A DNA stretch of 42,453 nt from Myxococcales bacterium. GTDB lineage: Bacteria; Myxococcota; Myxococcia; Myxococcales; Myxococcaceae. Location: NCBI GenBank assembly GCA_016191815.1, contig JACPVI010000050.1, positions 1 through 42,453 of the forward strand, read 5' to 3'. The notes below the pieces were generated by a model. It saw only the letters and a program-made list of their open reading frames with translations, ran no database searches and had not been told where the DNA came from. Below, piece by piece: positions 1-9,184 of this stretch; the first letter of the stretch is position 1; each line of letters starts with the position of its first letter. The position numbers were made by a program, and so were the translations under genes.

Positions 1-2211
1 ACCCACCATCTGCCCGAGTCGCGCGACCTTCCGTGCCCCGCGCCGAGCGGGCCCGATCACAACTTCTGGTACGTGCGCGACGGGTTCAACGTCGAGATGA
101 GCGAGCTGAACGCCTGCCACTCCTGCGGGCTCTCCTTCGGGGAGCTGAGCCCGGCCTCGTTCTCCTTCAACAACCCGCTGGGGATGTGCCAGGCCTGCAA
201 TGGGCTGGGAACCCGGCCGGAGATGGATCCGGATCTGATCGTGCCGGACCCGACGCGCTCCATCCACGAGGGGGCGGTGGAGCCGTGGGCCAACGGCATG
301 GCGCGCGGCGAGGGCTGGACCGCCGAGCTGGTGGATCAGCTCGCCCAGTCTTTCGGGATCGACCTGGACCGGCCGTGGAAGGAGCTGTCCAAGCGCGAGC
401 AGGACCTGGTGATGTTCGGATCCGAAGGCCGCGAGTTCACCATGCGCTGGGGCGGCGGCGGGAAGTGGCGAATGGACTGGGAGGGCCTGGTCCACAAGCT
501 GATGCGCGGCTTCAAGTCCACCCAGTCGGAGAGCATGCGCCGCTGGTACATGCGCTTCTTCTCGGACAAGCCCTGCATTACTTGCAGTGGCGAGCGGCTG
601 AGGCCCGAGTCGCGGGCGGTGCGGGTGCACGGGAAGACGATCGTCGAGCTGTCGCGGCTCACCATCGGCGAGGCGCTGGACTTCCTGGGGAAGCTGCCGC
701 TGGGTGCGACCGAGGCGAAGATCGCCGCCGAGCTGTTGAAGGAGATCAAGAGCCGGCTCGGCTTCTTGGAGAACGTCGGGCTCTCCTATCTCACCCTGGA
801 CCGCAACGCCGCCACCCTCTCGGGAGGAGAGAGCCAGCGGATCCGCCTCGCCTCGCAGATGGGCTCGGAGCTGACCGGGGTCATCTACATCCTCGATGAG
901 CCGTCGATCGGCCTCCACCAGCGCGACAACGGAAAGCTGCTCGCCACCCTCAAGCGGCTGCGCGACCTGGGCAACACGGTGATCGTGGTGGAGCACGACG
1001 AGGAGACGATCACCTCCGCCGACTGGGTGATCGACTTCGGCCCCGGTGCAGGAGAGCTGGGCGGGGAGATCGTCGCCGAGGGCACTCCGGAAGAGCTGAC
1101 AGAGAACCCGCGCAGCCTCACCGGCGCCTACCTCGCCGGGCGGCAGCAGATCGAGCTCCCGGAGCGGCGGAGACCGCGCGGCAAATCGAAGCTGGTGATC
1201 GAGGGCGCCAAGGAGAACAACCTCAAATCGGTGACGGTGGAGCTGCCGCTCGGACTGTTCGTGGCGGTGACCGGAGTCTCCGGAGCCGGGAAATCCACCT
1301 TGGTGAACGAGATCCTCTACCCGGCGCTGGCGCGGGAGCTGTACGGGAGCCGGGAAGTGCCGGGGAAGCACCACGCCCTCCGGGGAATCGAGCACCTGGA
1401 CAAGGTGGTGGACATCGACCAGAAGCCGATCGGCCGCACTCCCCGGTCGAACCCGGCCACCTACACCAAGGTCTTCGATGCAATCCGGGAGGTCTTCGCC
1501 CAGACGCCGGAGGCCCGGGCCTTCGGCTACACCCCTGGCCGGTTCAGCTTCAACGTCAAGGGCGGGAGGTGCGAAGCTTGCGAGGGCGACGGTGTCAAGT
1601 TGGTGGAGATGCACTTCCTCGCCGACGTGTATGTCCCGTGCGAGGTGTGCCAGGGCAAGCGCTTCAACGAGGCCACCCTGAGGGTCCGCTACAAGGGGAA
1701 GAACGTCGCCGAGGTGCTGGAGATGAGCGTGCGCGAGGCGACGCAGCACTTCGCCGTGCACCGCGACATCATGCGGGTGCTCCAGACCCTAGGCGACGTC
1801 GGGCTCGGCTACATCCGGCTGGGGCAGAGCTCGCCCACGCTGTCGGGCGGCGAGGCGCAGCGGATCAAGCTGTCCCGGGAGCTGTGCAAGGTCGCCACCG
1901 GGAGGACGCTCTACATCCTCGATGAGCCGACGACCGGGCTCCACTTCGACGACATCCGGAAGCTCTTGTCGGTGCTGAACCGGCTGGTGGACGCCGGCAA
2001 CACGGTGGTGGTGATCGAGCACAACCTCGACGTGATCAAGAACGCGGACTGGATCATCGACCTGGGACCGGAGGGAGGCGCCGCGGGCGGGAAGGTGGTC
2101 GCCCAAGGCTCCCCAGAGCAGGTGGCCGACCTGCCCCAGAGCTACACCGGACGGTACCTAAAGCAGGTCCTCGAGCGGCGGCGGGCGCAGAGGGCGGCGG
2201 GCGGCTCGTAG
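1..2211 (+). CDS. uvrA: Excinuclease ABC subunit A (UvrA), 5' end outside window
   Basis: Damage-sensing ATPase of nucleotide excision repair; it loads UvrB on damaged DNA. The frame is open from base 1, so 736 residues are visible and roughly 220-250 N-terminal residues, including the first Walker A, lie upstream. Visible features are the first zinc module (CHSC at residue 39, then a second Cys pair before NGLG), the first ABC signature LSGGESQRIRLASQ with Walker B YILDEPSIGLH, the second Walker A GVSGAGKSTL, the second zinc module (CEAC ... CEVC) and the second signature LSGGEAQRIKLS with YILDEPTTGLH. Two complete ABC halves with both zinc modules fit a repair-type UvrA. It stops 7 bases before the stop of the convergent gene at 2219. 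The segment before the first zinc module resembles family members only loosely. Confidence 0.97.
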   Translation, partial: THHLPESRDLPCPAPSGPDHNFWYVRDGFNVEMSELNACHSCGLSFGELSPASFSFNNPLGMCQACNGLGTRPEMDPDLIVPDPTRSIHEGAVEPWANGMARGEGWTAELVDQLAQSFGIDLDRPWKELSKREQDLVMFGSEGREFTMRWGGGGKWRMDWEGLVHKLMRGFKSTQSESMRRWYMRFFSDKPCITCSGERLRPESRAVRVHGKTIVELSRLTIGEALDFLGKLPLGATEAKIAAELLKEIKSRLGFLENVGLSYLTLDRNAATLSGGESQRIRLASQMGSELTGVIYILDEPSIGLHQRDNGKLLATLKRLRDLGNTVIVVEHDEETITSADWVIDFGPGAGELGGEIVAEGTPEELTENPRSLTGAYLAGRQQIELPERRRPRGKSKLVIEGAKENNLKSVTVELPLGLFVAVTGVSGAGKSTLVNEILYPALARELYGSREVPGKHHALRGIEHLDKVVDIDQKPIGRTPRSNPATYTKVFDAIREVFAQTPEARAFGYTPGRFSFNVKGGRCEACEGDGVKLVEMHFLADVYVPCEVCQGKRFNEATLRVRYKGKNVAEVLEMSVREATQHFAVHRDIMRVLQTLGDVGLGYIRLGQSSPTLSGGEAQRIKLSRELCKVATGRTLYILDEPTTGLHFDDIRKLLSVLNRLVDAGNTVVVIEHNLDVIKNADWIIDLGPEGGAAGGKVVAQGSPEQVADLPQSYTGRYLKQVLERRRAQRAAGGS

Positions 2212-2218
2212 CCCGTTT

Positions 2219-2884
2219 TCAGCGCTGCGGCGGCGGGCGCACGCCCAGCTGCTCGGCGAGGAGCGCCATCCGGGTGCGGTTGCGCTGCCCGAGCTTGCGG
2301 TAGAGGTTGGACACGTGCGCCTTGACCGTCCGTTCGGTGATGCCGAGCAGGGCGGCGATCTTGAGATTGTCAGCGCCGGAGGCCACCCAGGAGAGCACCT
2401 CGCGCTCGCGCGGAGAGAGGCTCCGCAGTGGCTCGGGCTCGGGTGCCGGCGCAGAGGAGCCCGGGCCGAGCCCCAGGGCATCAATCGGCGCGAGGCGCTC
2501 TCCGCGCGCCACCGCCTGGACGGCGTCCAGGAACGCCTGGCGACCGGCCGAATGCCTGTCCAGGTAGCCCGCTGCGCCGGAGCGGAGGCACTCCTCCGCA
2601 TCCAGGCCGGCGCCACCCGAAACCACCAAGATCTGGAGGTATGGCACTCGCGCGCACGCGAGTCGCACCAACTCGGTGCCACGGCCCCCTCGAGGGCCGA
2701 GGTCCATCACCGCCACGTTGGGCCGCTCGGTGGCGAGCTGGTCGATGAAGCTGGCGGCGGAGTCATGCGCGGCCACGACCTCTAGCCCAGCGGTGGACAG
2801 CTCCCGGGAGAGCCCTTCGCGGAGGAGTCCGTCCTCCTCGAGGATGGACACCCGCACCGGACCGCCCGCGCGTTCAGCAGTCAC
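2219..2884 (-). CDS. NarL/LuxR-family response regulator
   Basis: Two-component transcription factor of 221 residues. An N-terminal receiver (about residues 10-125) keeps the acidic pocket (LEEDG) and the phospho-acceptor Asp61 in VAVMDLG, plus the switch Ser in LVVSGG; the usual Lys is replaced in GYLDRH. A Pro/Glu-rich linker leads to a C-terminal LuxR helix-turn-helix (LSPREREVLSWVASG, then ITERTVKAHVSNLYRKLG). I chose the GTG at 2884 because AAAGGAG lies about 7 bases upstream and the longer frame runs into the neighbouring genes. No histidine kinase is adjacent, so the partner is unknown. Tail-to-tail with uvrA. Confidence 0.9.
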   Translation of the reverse strand: MTAERAGGPVRVSILEEDGLLREGLSRELSTAGLEVVAAHDSAASFIDQLATERPNVAVMDLGPRGGRGTELVRLACARVPYLQILVVSGGAGLDAEECLRSGAAGYLDRHSAGRQAFLDAVQAVARGERLAPIDALGLGPGSSAPAPEPEPLRSLSPREREVLSWVASGADNLKIAALLGITERTVKAHVSNLYRKLGQRNRTRMALLAEQLGVRPPPQR

Positions 2885-2982
2885 TGCGCCGCTCCTTTGA
2901 CAAATGGGGGCGGCAACCTCGCAGCAGAGCGCCGCGCGGCACAAGGAGCTTCTGCGCATCGGGCTCCGACGTGTCCGGGCAT

Positions 2983-3429
2983 TCACACCTCTCCTGTCGG
3001 CCCGACGACGATGCCCTTCCCGGAGAGCCACTCCCGGGCGCGCGCGAGGAGCCGGGCGCGCTTGAAGGCTTGCCACGCCTTCAGCTCTTCCGGAAGGTGC
3101 TCGAGGACGTTCTTGAAGCGGCGGTGGGGGCGCGGGCCGGAGAGGGCGATCTCCAAGGACTCCCGGAGGCGCACGTCCGGCAGCGCACGGGCGAAGGCCT
3201 GCATGTCTTCGAGGAGGTGACGCTCCTCGGCGGGCGGCACCGCGAGGTAGCGCTCGGGGAGGGAGGAGATCTCGTCCAGGCTGGGGCCGTCGACCTCGGC
3301 GGGATCGTACTCGGAGGTGACCAGGATGGTCTTGCCGGTCTGGGCGTCGAGGTACCAGCGCAGATCCGGACCGGGGACGCGGTCCATGGCGATGCAGAGG
3401 TCTTCGAGGTCGATCTGGAGCTGCTTCAC
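2983..3429 (-). CDS. UPF0158 family protein
   Basis: Acidic protein of 148 residues. The N-terminus (IDLEDLCIAMD, then RWYLDAQTGKTILV) matches my knowledge of the uncharacterised UPF0158 family, in which a short N-terminal segment with a Trp-Tyr-Leu-Asp strand is followed by a helical region with conserved FKNVL and WQAFK-type motifs. Both are present here: FKNVLEHLPEELKAWQAFK. No catalytic residues can be assigned and the family has no settled function. It starts 21 bases after the stop of the peptide transporter gene, so the two may be cotranscribed. Confidence 0.8.
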   Translation of the reverse strand: MKQLQIDLEDLCIAMDRVPGPDLRWYLDAQTGKTILVTSEYDPAEVDGPSLDEISSLPERYLAVPPAEERHLLEDMQAFARALPDVRLRESLEIALSGPRPHRRFKNVLEHLPEELKAWQAFKRARLLARAREWLSGKGIVVGPTGEV

Positions 3430-3450
3430 GGCGCCCTCGGGGCACGGGGC

Positions 3451-5355
3451 TCAGTGCGATGCCGCCTGCTGCAGGTAGGTCTTTCCCTTGTAGAAGTAGG
3501 CCAGCACCGCGAACACCAGCGCCGCGGCGATCATCAGCCCGGCGAATACCCAGAAGAACTGCGAGAGTGGCAGCGACTTCTCCAGCGGAGCGAGGAAAGC
3601 CACCAAGAGGTTGCCGAACGCGATGAAGAGGAGCCAGAAGCTCATGATCGTCGACTTCATCGCGCGCGGGGCCTGCGTGTAGGCGAACTCGAGGCCGGTG
3701 ATCGACACCAGCACCTCGGCGGTGGTCATGATGAAGTACTGCACCGCCTGCCACAGCGCGTGCACCTGACCGTCGCCGGCCGTCTCGATGATCTTCTGCA
3801 AGATGGCGGCGCTGGCGAAGGCGAACCCGGCGAGGATCATGCCCACGGTCATCTTCTGCAGCGGTTTGACCTCGATGCCACGCTTCTTCAAGGGCGCGTA
3901 CACCAGCACGTTGATGCCGGGGATGATCATCATCACCATCAACGGGTTGAGCGCTGAGAGCTGCGAGGCGGTCATCTGAATGGAGTCCGACGGAGGCACG
4001 CAGGCTCCAGCGACCAGCCCAATCGTCACGGTGAGCGCTGCCGCGCCCGCGGCGACGATCAGTCTTGTCCGGCCCGCCAGCGGTCGATTCGCGATCCAGC
4101 AGAACAGCCAAATGCCAGCGTAGATCGACAGGCTGAGCGTCGCCGCGACTGCCCACGCGCCCACCGCCGCCGATACCGGCAGGACCAGGTTCATGTGCTT
4201 GGCTTGCTCCACCCACGTGGAGGCGTGCTGATCGAACAGCGACCAGAACACCATCACCATCGAGAACACCACGATGACCCGCAGCACCGCGGGCGGACCA
4301 TCGCCGGCCTCCGCGCCCAGCTCGCGCCGCGCGGGGTCGAACAAGGTCTCGCCCTGCTTGCGCTTCGATCGGAGCGCGTAGATCAGCACCGGGAGGAAGC
4401 TCGTCCTGTCGGGTTGGATGCGCTGGCGAACGACGAAGAGCAGGATGCCGGCCACGACCGCGGCGATGCACGCCACCGGCAGCCACCAGCTCGCGGCGAA
4501 GAAGCCGAGCACCGACGCCTGATCGCCTGCCGCCGCCTGGTAGCGCTCGAACATCACGAAGTAGCCAAGGATGGTGCCGAACAGCGGAGCGAAGAACAGC
4601 GTCGTCACCAAGCTGTCCAAGAGCCCCAGCTTGAGACTCGACTGCGGCGGAACCCTGATGAACTTCTTGCGGCCGAGCCAGAAGACGATGGTGGCCACGG
4701 CCATCAGGATACCGGGGACGCCGAACGCCAGCTCGGGGCCGACCTCGTCGTACAAGATCGGGATCAGGATCGTCGAGAAGAACGAGCCGTAGTTGATGAT
4801 GAAGTAGAAGACCTGGAAGACCTTGGTCACCAGGTGACCGGTCTCCTTGGTGAACTGATCGCCGACGTTGGCCGAGACGCACGGCTTGATGCCGCCCGAG
4901 CCGAGCGCGATGCAGAACAGGCCGACACCCATCGCGGTGAGGGCTTTCTCGGGGTGACCGGAGCTGCCCAAGCGTCCTGCGACGGCGAGGATGCCGTGCC
5001 CCACGCAGTAGAGGATCGACACCCAGAAGATGACGTTGTACTTGCCGAGGAGGCGGTCCGAAAGGATCGCCCCAATCAGGGGGAATGCGTAGACCCCGGC
5101 AACGAAGAGGTGCACCATCTGCGTCGCCTCTGCCTTGGAGTGCGCCAGTTGCGCCACCGGCACCATCGCCTCGGGCACGAACTTGGTGAGGAGGGCGACC
5201 AGGTACACGTAGAGGATGGCCTTCATCCCGTAGAAGCTGAAGCGCTCGGCTCCCTCGTTGCCGACGATGTACGGGATGCCCGAGGGGAAATCGTCGCTCT
5301 TGGGAGGGGGCGCCGCTTCGGAGGCGGCCTTCAGCGCGGTGGCTGGCGCGGTCAT
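3451..5355 (-). CDS. POT/PTR family proton-dependent oligopeptide transporter
   Basis: Inner-membrane di-/tripeptide:H+ symporter of the major facilitator superfamily, 634 residues with many hydrophobic segments. The N-terminal family motif is present as EGAERFSFYGMKAIL (ExxERFxYYG type, carrying the proton-coupling Glu/Arg). The second motif appears as YFIINYGSFFST (FINxG type). It is longer than the roughly 500 residues of typical bacterial POTs because of extra loops and two added helices in the middle. The ATG at 5355 lies just before the first hydrophobic segment, preceded by a short polar N-terminus. The substrate cannot be read from sequence. Confidence 0.93.
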   Translation of the reverse strand: MTAPATALKAASEAAPPPKSDDFPSGIPYIVGNEGAERFSFYGMKAILYVYLVALLTKFVPEAMVPVAQLAHSKAEATQMVHLFVAGVYAFPLIGAILSDRLLGKYNVIFWVSILYCVGHGILAVAGRLGSSGHPEKALTAMGVGLFCIALGSGGIKPCVSANVGDQFTKETGHLVTKVFQVFYFIINYGSFFSTILIPILYDEVGPELAFGVPGILMAVATIVFWLGRKKFIRVPPQSSLKLGLLDSLVTTLFFAPLFGTILGYFVMFERYQAAAGDQASVLGFFAASWWLPVACIAAVVAGILLFVVRQRIQPDRTSFLPVLIYALRSKRKQGETLFDPARRELGAEAGDGPPAVLRVIVVFSMVMVFWSLFDQHASTWVEQAKHMNLVLPVSAAVGAWAVAATLSLSIYAGIWLFCWIANRPLAGRTRLIVAAGAAALTVTIGLVAGACVPPSDSIQMTASQLSALNPLMVMMIIPGINVLVYAPLKKRGIEVKPLQKMTVGMILAGFAFASAAILQKIIETAGDGQVHALWQAVQYFIMTTAEVLVSITGLEFAYTQAPRAMKSTIMSFWLLFIAFGNLLVAFLAPLEKSLPLSQFFWVFAGLMIAAALVFAVLAYFYKGKTYLQQAASH

Positions 5356-5783
5356 GGTCGGTCCCTTTGCCGAATCGGCTCAGTGCCTTGGGGGCCGGGC
5401 CTTTTACGCCGTGCCCGCCTTTGTTTGCATGGAAAAAGCGCGGAGGGCTTGCCTGCTGGGCAGGCTGCACGGGCCACCACTCACCGCGCAGCGTGCCTCC
5501 CGAGGCGCCCGGTCAGGAAACGCCGGCTCGCTCCGCGCCCGTGCCGAGTGCGTGGTCCGGGCGATGAGAAGCCTTGGCTTGTCGCGGAGCGGGCTGTGTG
5601 CAGGTCCGGGCGATGGGGGGCAGGAGGCCTCGGCTTCTCGCGGAGCGGGCGGCGAGCTGGGACCGAAACGTCGGGAGGCACCGCCTCGCGCGTGGCTGCC
5701 CGCCTTCCGGCGCTCTTGTACCAGGCGGCCCAGTCGCCTGAGCGGACCAGTCGCTTGTCCACCGCGCGTGCCGGGGTAAGACT
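5356..5783. other. Non-coding interval between divergent genes
   Basis: This 428-base stretch separates the peptide transporter from the PEGA-protein gene. Frames are open because of high GC, but none has a recognisable protein, a convincing start or consistent codon use. It must hold the promoters of both neighbours, though I could not assign -35/-10 boxes. The only clear structure is the direct repeat at 5554-5650. Confidence 0.6.
5554..5650. repeat. Imperfect tandem direct repeat, two units
   Basis: Unit 1 is 5554-5594 and unit 2 is 5603-5650. Both begin GGTCCGGGCGATG and end GTCGCGGAGCGGGC (unit 2: CTCGCGGAGCGGGC); unit 2 carries about 7 extra bases in the middle. The middle shares GGCCT/GCCT followed by TCGGCTT/TGGCTT. 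No function is evident. Confidence 0.7.
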
Positions 5784-7268
5784 GTGCGGTCGATGGTGCC
5801 GGGAACGTCTAGGCAACTCCTTGCTGTCTGGTGGGGGCTTCTTTCGGGGCACGCCCTGGCGGGGAGTACCGGAGTGGTGGCGACAGGGCGCTGCGAGCAG
5901 GAATCGCTTGCGGTGCACACACGGGCGTTGCGGAGCGCGCTGCAGGGGAGGCCGGGGCTCTCGTTGCAGACTGAAGCGGAGTCCGCGCGGCTGTTGGGTG
6001 GGGTTCCGCGAGGCTCTCTGGCGGACGTGGAGCGGGTGATCGCCGGGGCGAGGGCGGACTACTACGAGGAGAATGCGGCGCGGGCGGAGCGAACGCTCGT
6101 GGCGGCTGCGGAGGACCTGGAGCTTCTGCCGCCGACGCCCGAGCGCTGGGAGGATCTGCTCGAGGTCCACACCTTGCTGGCGTGGATCCGTTCGAGTGCG
6201 GGGAGGGTGGAGGAGGCGGAGGCGACGCTGGAGCGCCTCTACCGGCTTGATCCCGACTACGGGCCGAGTGTGAACGCGTACCCGACCTCGCTGCGGAACC
6301 TGGCCGCGCGGGTGCAGAAGCGGATGAAGGCCGAGGCGCGAGTGGCGCTGACGGTGACGACTCGGCCGGAGGGGCTTTCGGTATTCGTGGGGGGCCGTGG
6401 AGTGGGGAAGGCGCCGGTGACGGTGATGTTGCCGCGGGGCGAGTACGGGGTGGAGGCGAGTTGGGGTGGGCGGCGCGGGTTGCCTCGGGTGGCGCGTGTG
6501 GGGCAGGACGCGTCGGTGGAGCTTTCCGCGGGGCTCGAGGGGGCGGTGTGGGCGGGACATGGCCCGTGCCTGGCTGCGGCGGCGGCTCGCGAAGAGCGAC
6601 TGACGATGCTGGTGCGGATGGGTGCGTTGCTCGGGGTGGACGCGCTGGTCGCGGTTCGCCAGGAGGAGCCGTCGGAGGGCGAGCGGTACCTCGTGGTATC
6701 GACGGTGGAGGTTCGCTCGGGGGAAGAGGCTCGGGAGGCGAAGGTGAAGCTGTACGCTGCCGGGTTGCCTCCTGGGAGCGTGGAGCGGTTGGCGGACTTC
6801 GTGGCGACCGGGGAGGCAGTTCCGCCGGTGGAGGCGACGCGGGGGCAGGTGGCATCGGCGCGGCCGGCGGCTGCGCCCGCGGACGCTCCGAAGGAGGCGA
6901 AGCTTGCGCCAGCTTCGGTGCCTGGGGTGGTGGCGGCTCCTGGGGGAGATCAACGGCGCGTTCCGGTTGCGGGCTACGTGGCGGGTGGGGCGGCGGCTGC
7001 GCTTGCGGCGGGGGCGGCGGTCTTCTACGCGCGCGCGTTGGCGGACGAGCGGGGACTCGAGTCGATGCGGGGAGCGGGCGCCTTTGCGGCGGGAAGTGAG
7101 GATCAGGTGCGGCAGCTTGACGGGAGTCTGGCGCGCAACCGCACGGCGGCGGTGGGGTTGGCGGGAGCGGCGGTGGGCGCGGGTCTGACGTCGGCGGCGC
7201 TGTTCCTCTTCGGGGGCGGGGCGGCCGGCGAGGCTTCGCCGGAGTCCGGAACGGGGCAAGCGCGATGA
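5784..7268 (+). CDS. Exported PEGA-domain protein with TPR-like N-terminal half
   Basis: Protein of 494 residues. An N-terminal hydrophobic segment ending HALAG looks like a signal peptide. Residues about 80-180 are helical and Ala/Glu-rich, with the repeated look of a TPR region (ERTLVAAAEDLELLPPT, then EATLERLYRLDPDYG). A PEGA-like beta segment follows at about 190-240 (TTRPEGLSVFVGGRGVGKAP ... LPRGEYGVEA); PEGA domains are carbohydrate/envelope-associated surface modules common in myxobacteria. Two Ala/Gly-rich hydrophobic stretches near the C-terminus could be membrane segments. GTG 5784 gives the longest start; ATG 5793 is the alternative. Its stop overlaps the next start (ATGA), so the pair is translationally coupled. 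Confidence 0.8.
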   Translation: MRSMVPGTSRQLLAVWWGLLSGHALAGSTGVVATGRCEQESLAVHTRALRSALQGRPGLSLQTEAESARLLGGVPRGSLADVERVIAGARADYYEENAARAERTLVAAAEDLELLPPTPERWEDLLEVHTLLAWIRSSAGRVEEAEATLERLYRLDPDYGPSVNAYPTSLRNLAARVQKRMKAEARVALTVTTRPEGLSVFVGGRGVGKAPVTVMLPRGEYGVEASWGGRRGLPRVARVGQDASVELSAGLEGAVWAGHGPCLAAAAAREERLTMLVRMGALLGVDALVAVRQEEPSEGERYLVVSTVEVRSGEEAREAKVKLYAAGLPPGSVERLADFVATGEAVPPVEATRGQVASARPAAAPADAPKEAKLAPASVPGVVAAPGGDQRRVPVAGYVAGGAAAALAAGAAVFYARALADERGLESMRGAGAFAAGSEDQVRQLDGSLARNRTAAVGLAGAAVGAGLTSAALFLFGGGAAGEASPESGTGQAR

Positions 7269-9169
7269 GCAAGCGGGCGTGGAGGGTGTCGGGGTATGGG
7301 CTCTTGGTGCTGGCGTTGCCGGCGCTGTTGGCGGACTGCGCCGGGCGGCGGAGGGAGTGTTCAGAGGATGCGGAATGTCCGGCGGGGGCGTACTGCTCGC
7401 GGGAGTTGGGGTTCTGTTTCGGGCGAGGAGAGAAAGACGGGGGCGGGCAGGGCTCCGGTTCCGACGCGGGCGCGGATGGTGGCCAGGACGCTGGCCCGCG
7501 GGTTCAGCAGCCCATCTGCACCGCGGGCCGCTGGTGCTGGGTGAACCCGTTCCCGCAGGGGAATCCGCTGCTGGACGTATGGGGCTCCTCGGCGACGGAC
7601 GTGTGGACTGTCGGCTATCACGGGACGGTCCTTCATTGGGACGGAGTCGTTTGGTCCTCCCATAGCTTTGCCGTCAATGACGTCCTCTCCGGCGTTTGGG
7701 GCAGCGGGCCGGCCGACGTTTGGGTGGTAGGCACAGGCGGCAACATCCTTCACTTCGACGGTGAGCGGTTCGAGCGAGTGACGAGTCCTGTTGGCGCCGA
7801 CCTGTTCGGAGTCTGGGGTTTCGGCCGTGACGATGTGTGGGCGGTTGGCGCCGGGGGAACCGTCATTCATTGGGCGGGGTCGAGCTGGGCACCGGTTCAG
7901 GTCGGAGTGAGCGACGATTTGTTCTCTGTTTGGGGCAGCTCGCCGGCGGATATCTGGAGCGTGGGCGCCAACGGGAGAGTGATCTATTTCAACGGGACCG
8001 CTTGGGATCCGATTACCAACTTCACGTCCAGTACGCTGTTCAGGGTTCGTGGCAGTGGGGAGAAGGACGCGTGGGCCACCTCCCAGGTCACGGTCTATCG
8101 GTGGGACGGCCTCACCTGGTCACCAGCGGCATCGGGGATGGGCAACTTCTTCGGCGTGTATTCGTTGAGCGCCGACGATGTGTGGATCGTGGGTAGTGGT
8201 GGCGCTTCCGCTCACTGGACCGGGAATTCCTGGACAACAATTGCTACGCAGGCCTTGTCCCGCCTCTATGGGCTCTGGGCGTCGAGCCCAACGGATTTGT
8301 GGGCGGTGGGTATGGACGGGACGACCATTCGGTGGAACGGCACGACCTGGACCAATCTGTCCCGAAGCGCGACGCAGAGTTCGTTGCGATCGGCTTGGCT
8401 GAGCGGGCCGGGGGACCTGTGGGTGGTGGGAACCGAGGGAACAATCCTTCGATGCAATCGGCTCTCTGGCTGCCTCAAGCAGACAACTGGTTCCTCCGAC
8501 GCCCTGTTTGGCATTTGGGGGCGATCCATCACTGACATTTGGGCGGTGGGATCTGCCGGAACCGTTGTGACCTGGAATGGCTCAAGTTGGTTCTCCAGGA
8601 AGTTTGGTTCGGCGTCATTCCGTGCAATCGGCGGCACGCGAGGGGAAACGTGGATCGTGGGAGAGAGTGGACTCGCGCTGCGCAGTGCAGACGGAGGCTC
8701 CCTCGAGCCCTACACGAGTGGTTCCGATGCGGGTCTCAACGCGCTCTGGGTGAGCGACGGGGGTACAGTTTTCATGGTGGGCGAGTCCGGCACCGCGCTC
8801 AAGTGCGACCCCGGGTCGCCTTGTGGCGACACCAACAGCGGGCTCGCGACCGAGCTCTTCGCTGTTTCCGGGTCAGGCGCGACCGACCTATGGGCGGTAG
8901 GAGCCCAAGGCGGAGCGCTTCAATGGGATGGGGCCCGTTGGGTGGCGACACAAAGCACGCTCGCAGCCGACCTCCGGTCTGTCTGGGCAACCGATCCGAC
9001 GCAGCGCTGGGCCGCAGGAGCCAACGGCACAATCGCGCGCTGGACTGGTGAACAGTGGACGGTGCAGCTCAGCGGCGTGGGCCAGCACTTGTGGAGTTTG
9101 GCGGGAACTGGCGCCTCAGACTTGTGGGTCGTTGGAGACAATGGTGTGGTGCTGCAGTTCCGACCGTAG
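7265..9169 (+). CDS. Exported 14-repeat beta-propeller protein
   Basis: Protein of 634 residues. The N-terminal signal sequence ends LPALLADCAG; the Cys could be lipidated, although Asp at -1 is not a canonical lipobox. A short Cys-rich stretch (CSEDAECPAGAYC) and a Gly/Asp-rich linker follow. From about residue 100 to the end I count 14 copies of a 38-40 residue unit built on LFxVWGSSPxDVWAVGxxGT followed by (V/I)xHWxGxxW. Fourteen such units would make two seven-bladed propellers (inference). The repeat region has more A/T at third positions than its neighbours. It is coupled to the PEGA-protein gene by a 4-base overlap, suggesting a joint envelope or surface role. No enzyme motif seen. Confidence 0.82.
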   Translation: MSKRAWRVSGYGLLVLALPALLADCAGRRRECSEDAECPAGAYCSRELGFCFGRGEKDGGGQGSGSDAGADGGQDAGPRVQQPICTAGRWCWVNPFPQGNPLLDVWGSSATDVWTVGYHGTVLHWDGVVWSSHSFAVNDVLSGVWGSGPADVWVVGTGGNILHFDGERFERVTSPVGADLFGVWGFGRDDVWAVGAGGTVIHWAGSSWAPVQVGVSDDLFSVWGSSPADIWSVGANGRVIYFNGTAWDPITNFTSSTLFRVRGSGEKDAWATSQVTVYRWDGLTWSPAASGMGNFFGVYSLSADDVWIVGSGGASAHWTGNSWTTIATQALSRLYGLWASSPTDLWAVGMDGTTIRWNGTTWTNLSRSATQSSLRSAWLSGPGDLWVVGTEGTILRCNRLSGCLKQTTGSSDALFGIWGRSITDIWAVGSAGTVVTWNGSSWFSRKFGSASFRAIGGTRGETWIVGESGLALRSADGGSLEPYTSGSDAGLNALWVSDGGTVFMVGESGTALKCDPGSPCGDTNSGLATELFAVSGSGATDLWAVGAQGGALQWDGARWVATQSTLAADLRSVWATDPTQRWAAGANGTIARWTGEQWTVQLSGVGQHLWSLAGTGASDLWVVGDNGVVLQFRP

Positions 9170-9184
9170 GCGCGCGGCGCTGAG

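Noticed and set aside
2885-5470. Apparent fusion of the response regulator to a 1083-residue minus-strand protein
   Set aside because: The upstream part is an out-of-frame shadow of the transporter and UPF0158 genes. A GTG with a good ribosome binding site at 2884 defines the regulator.
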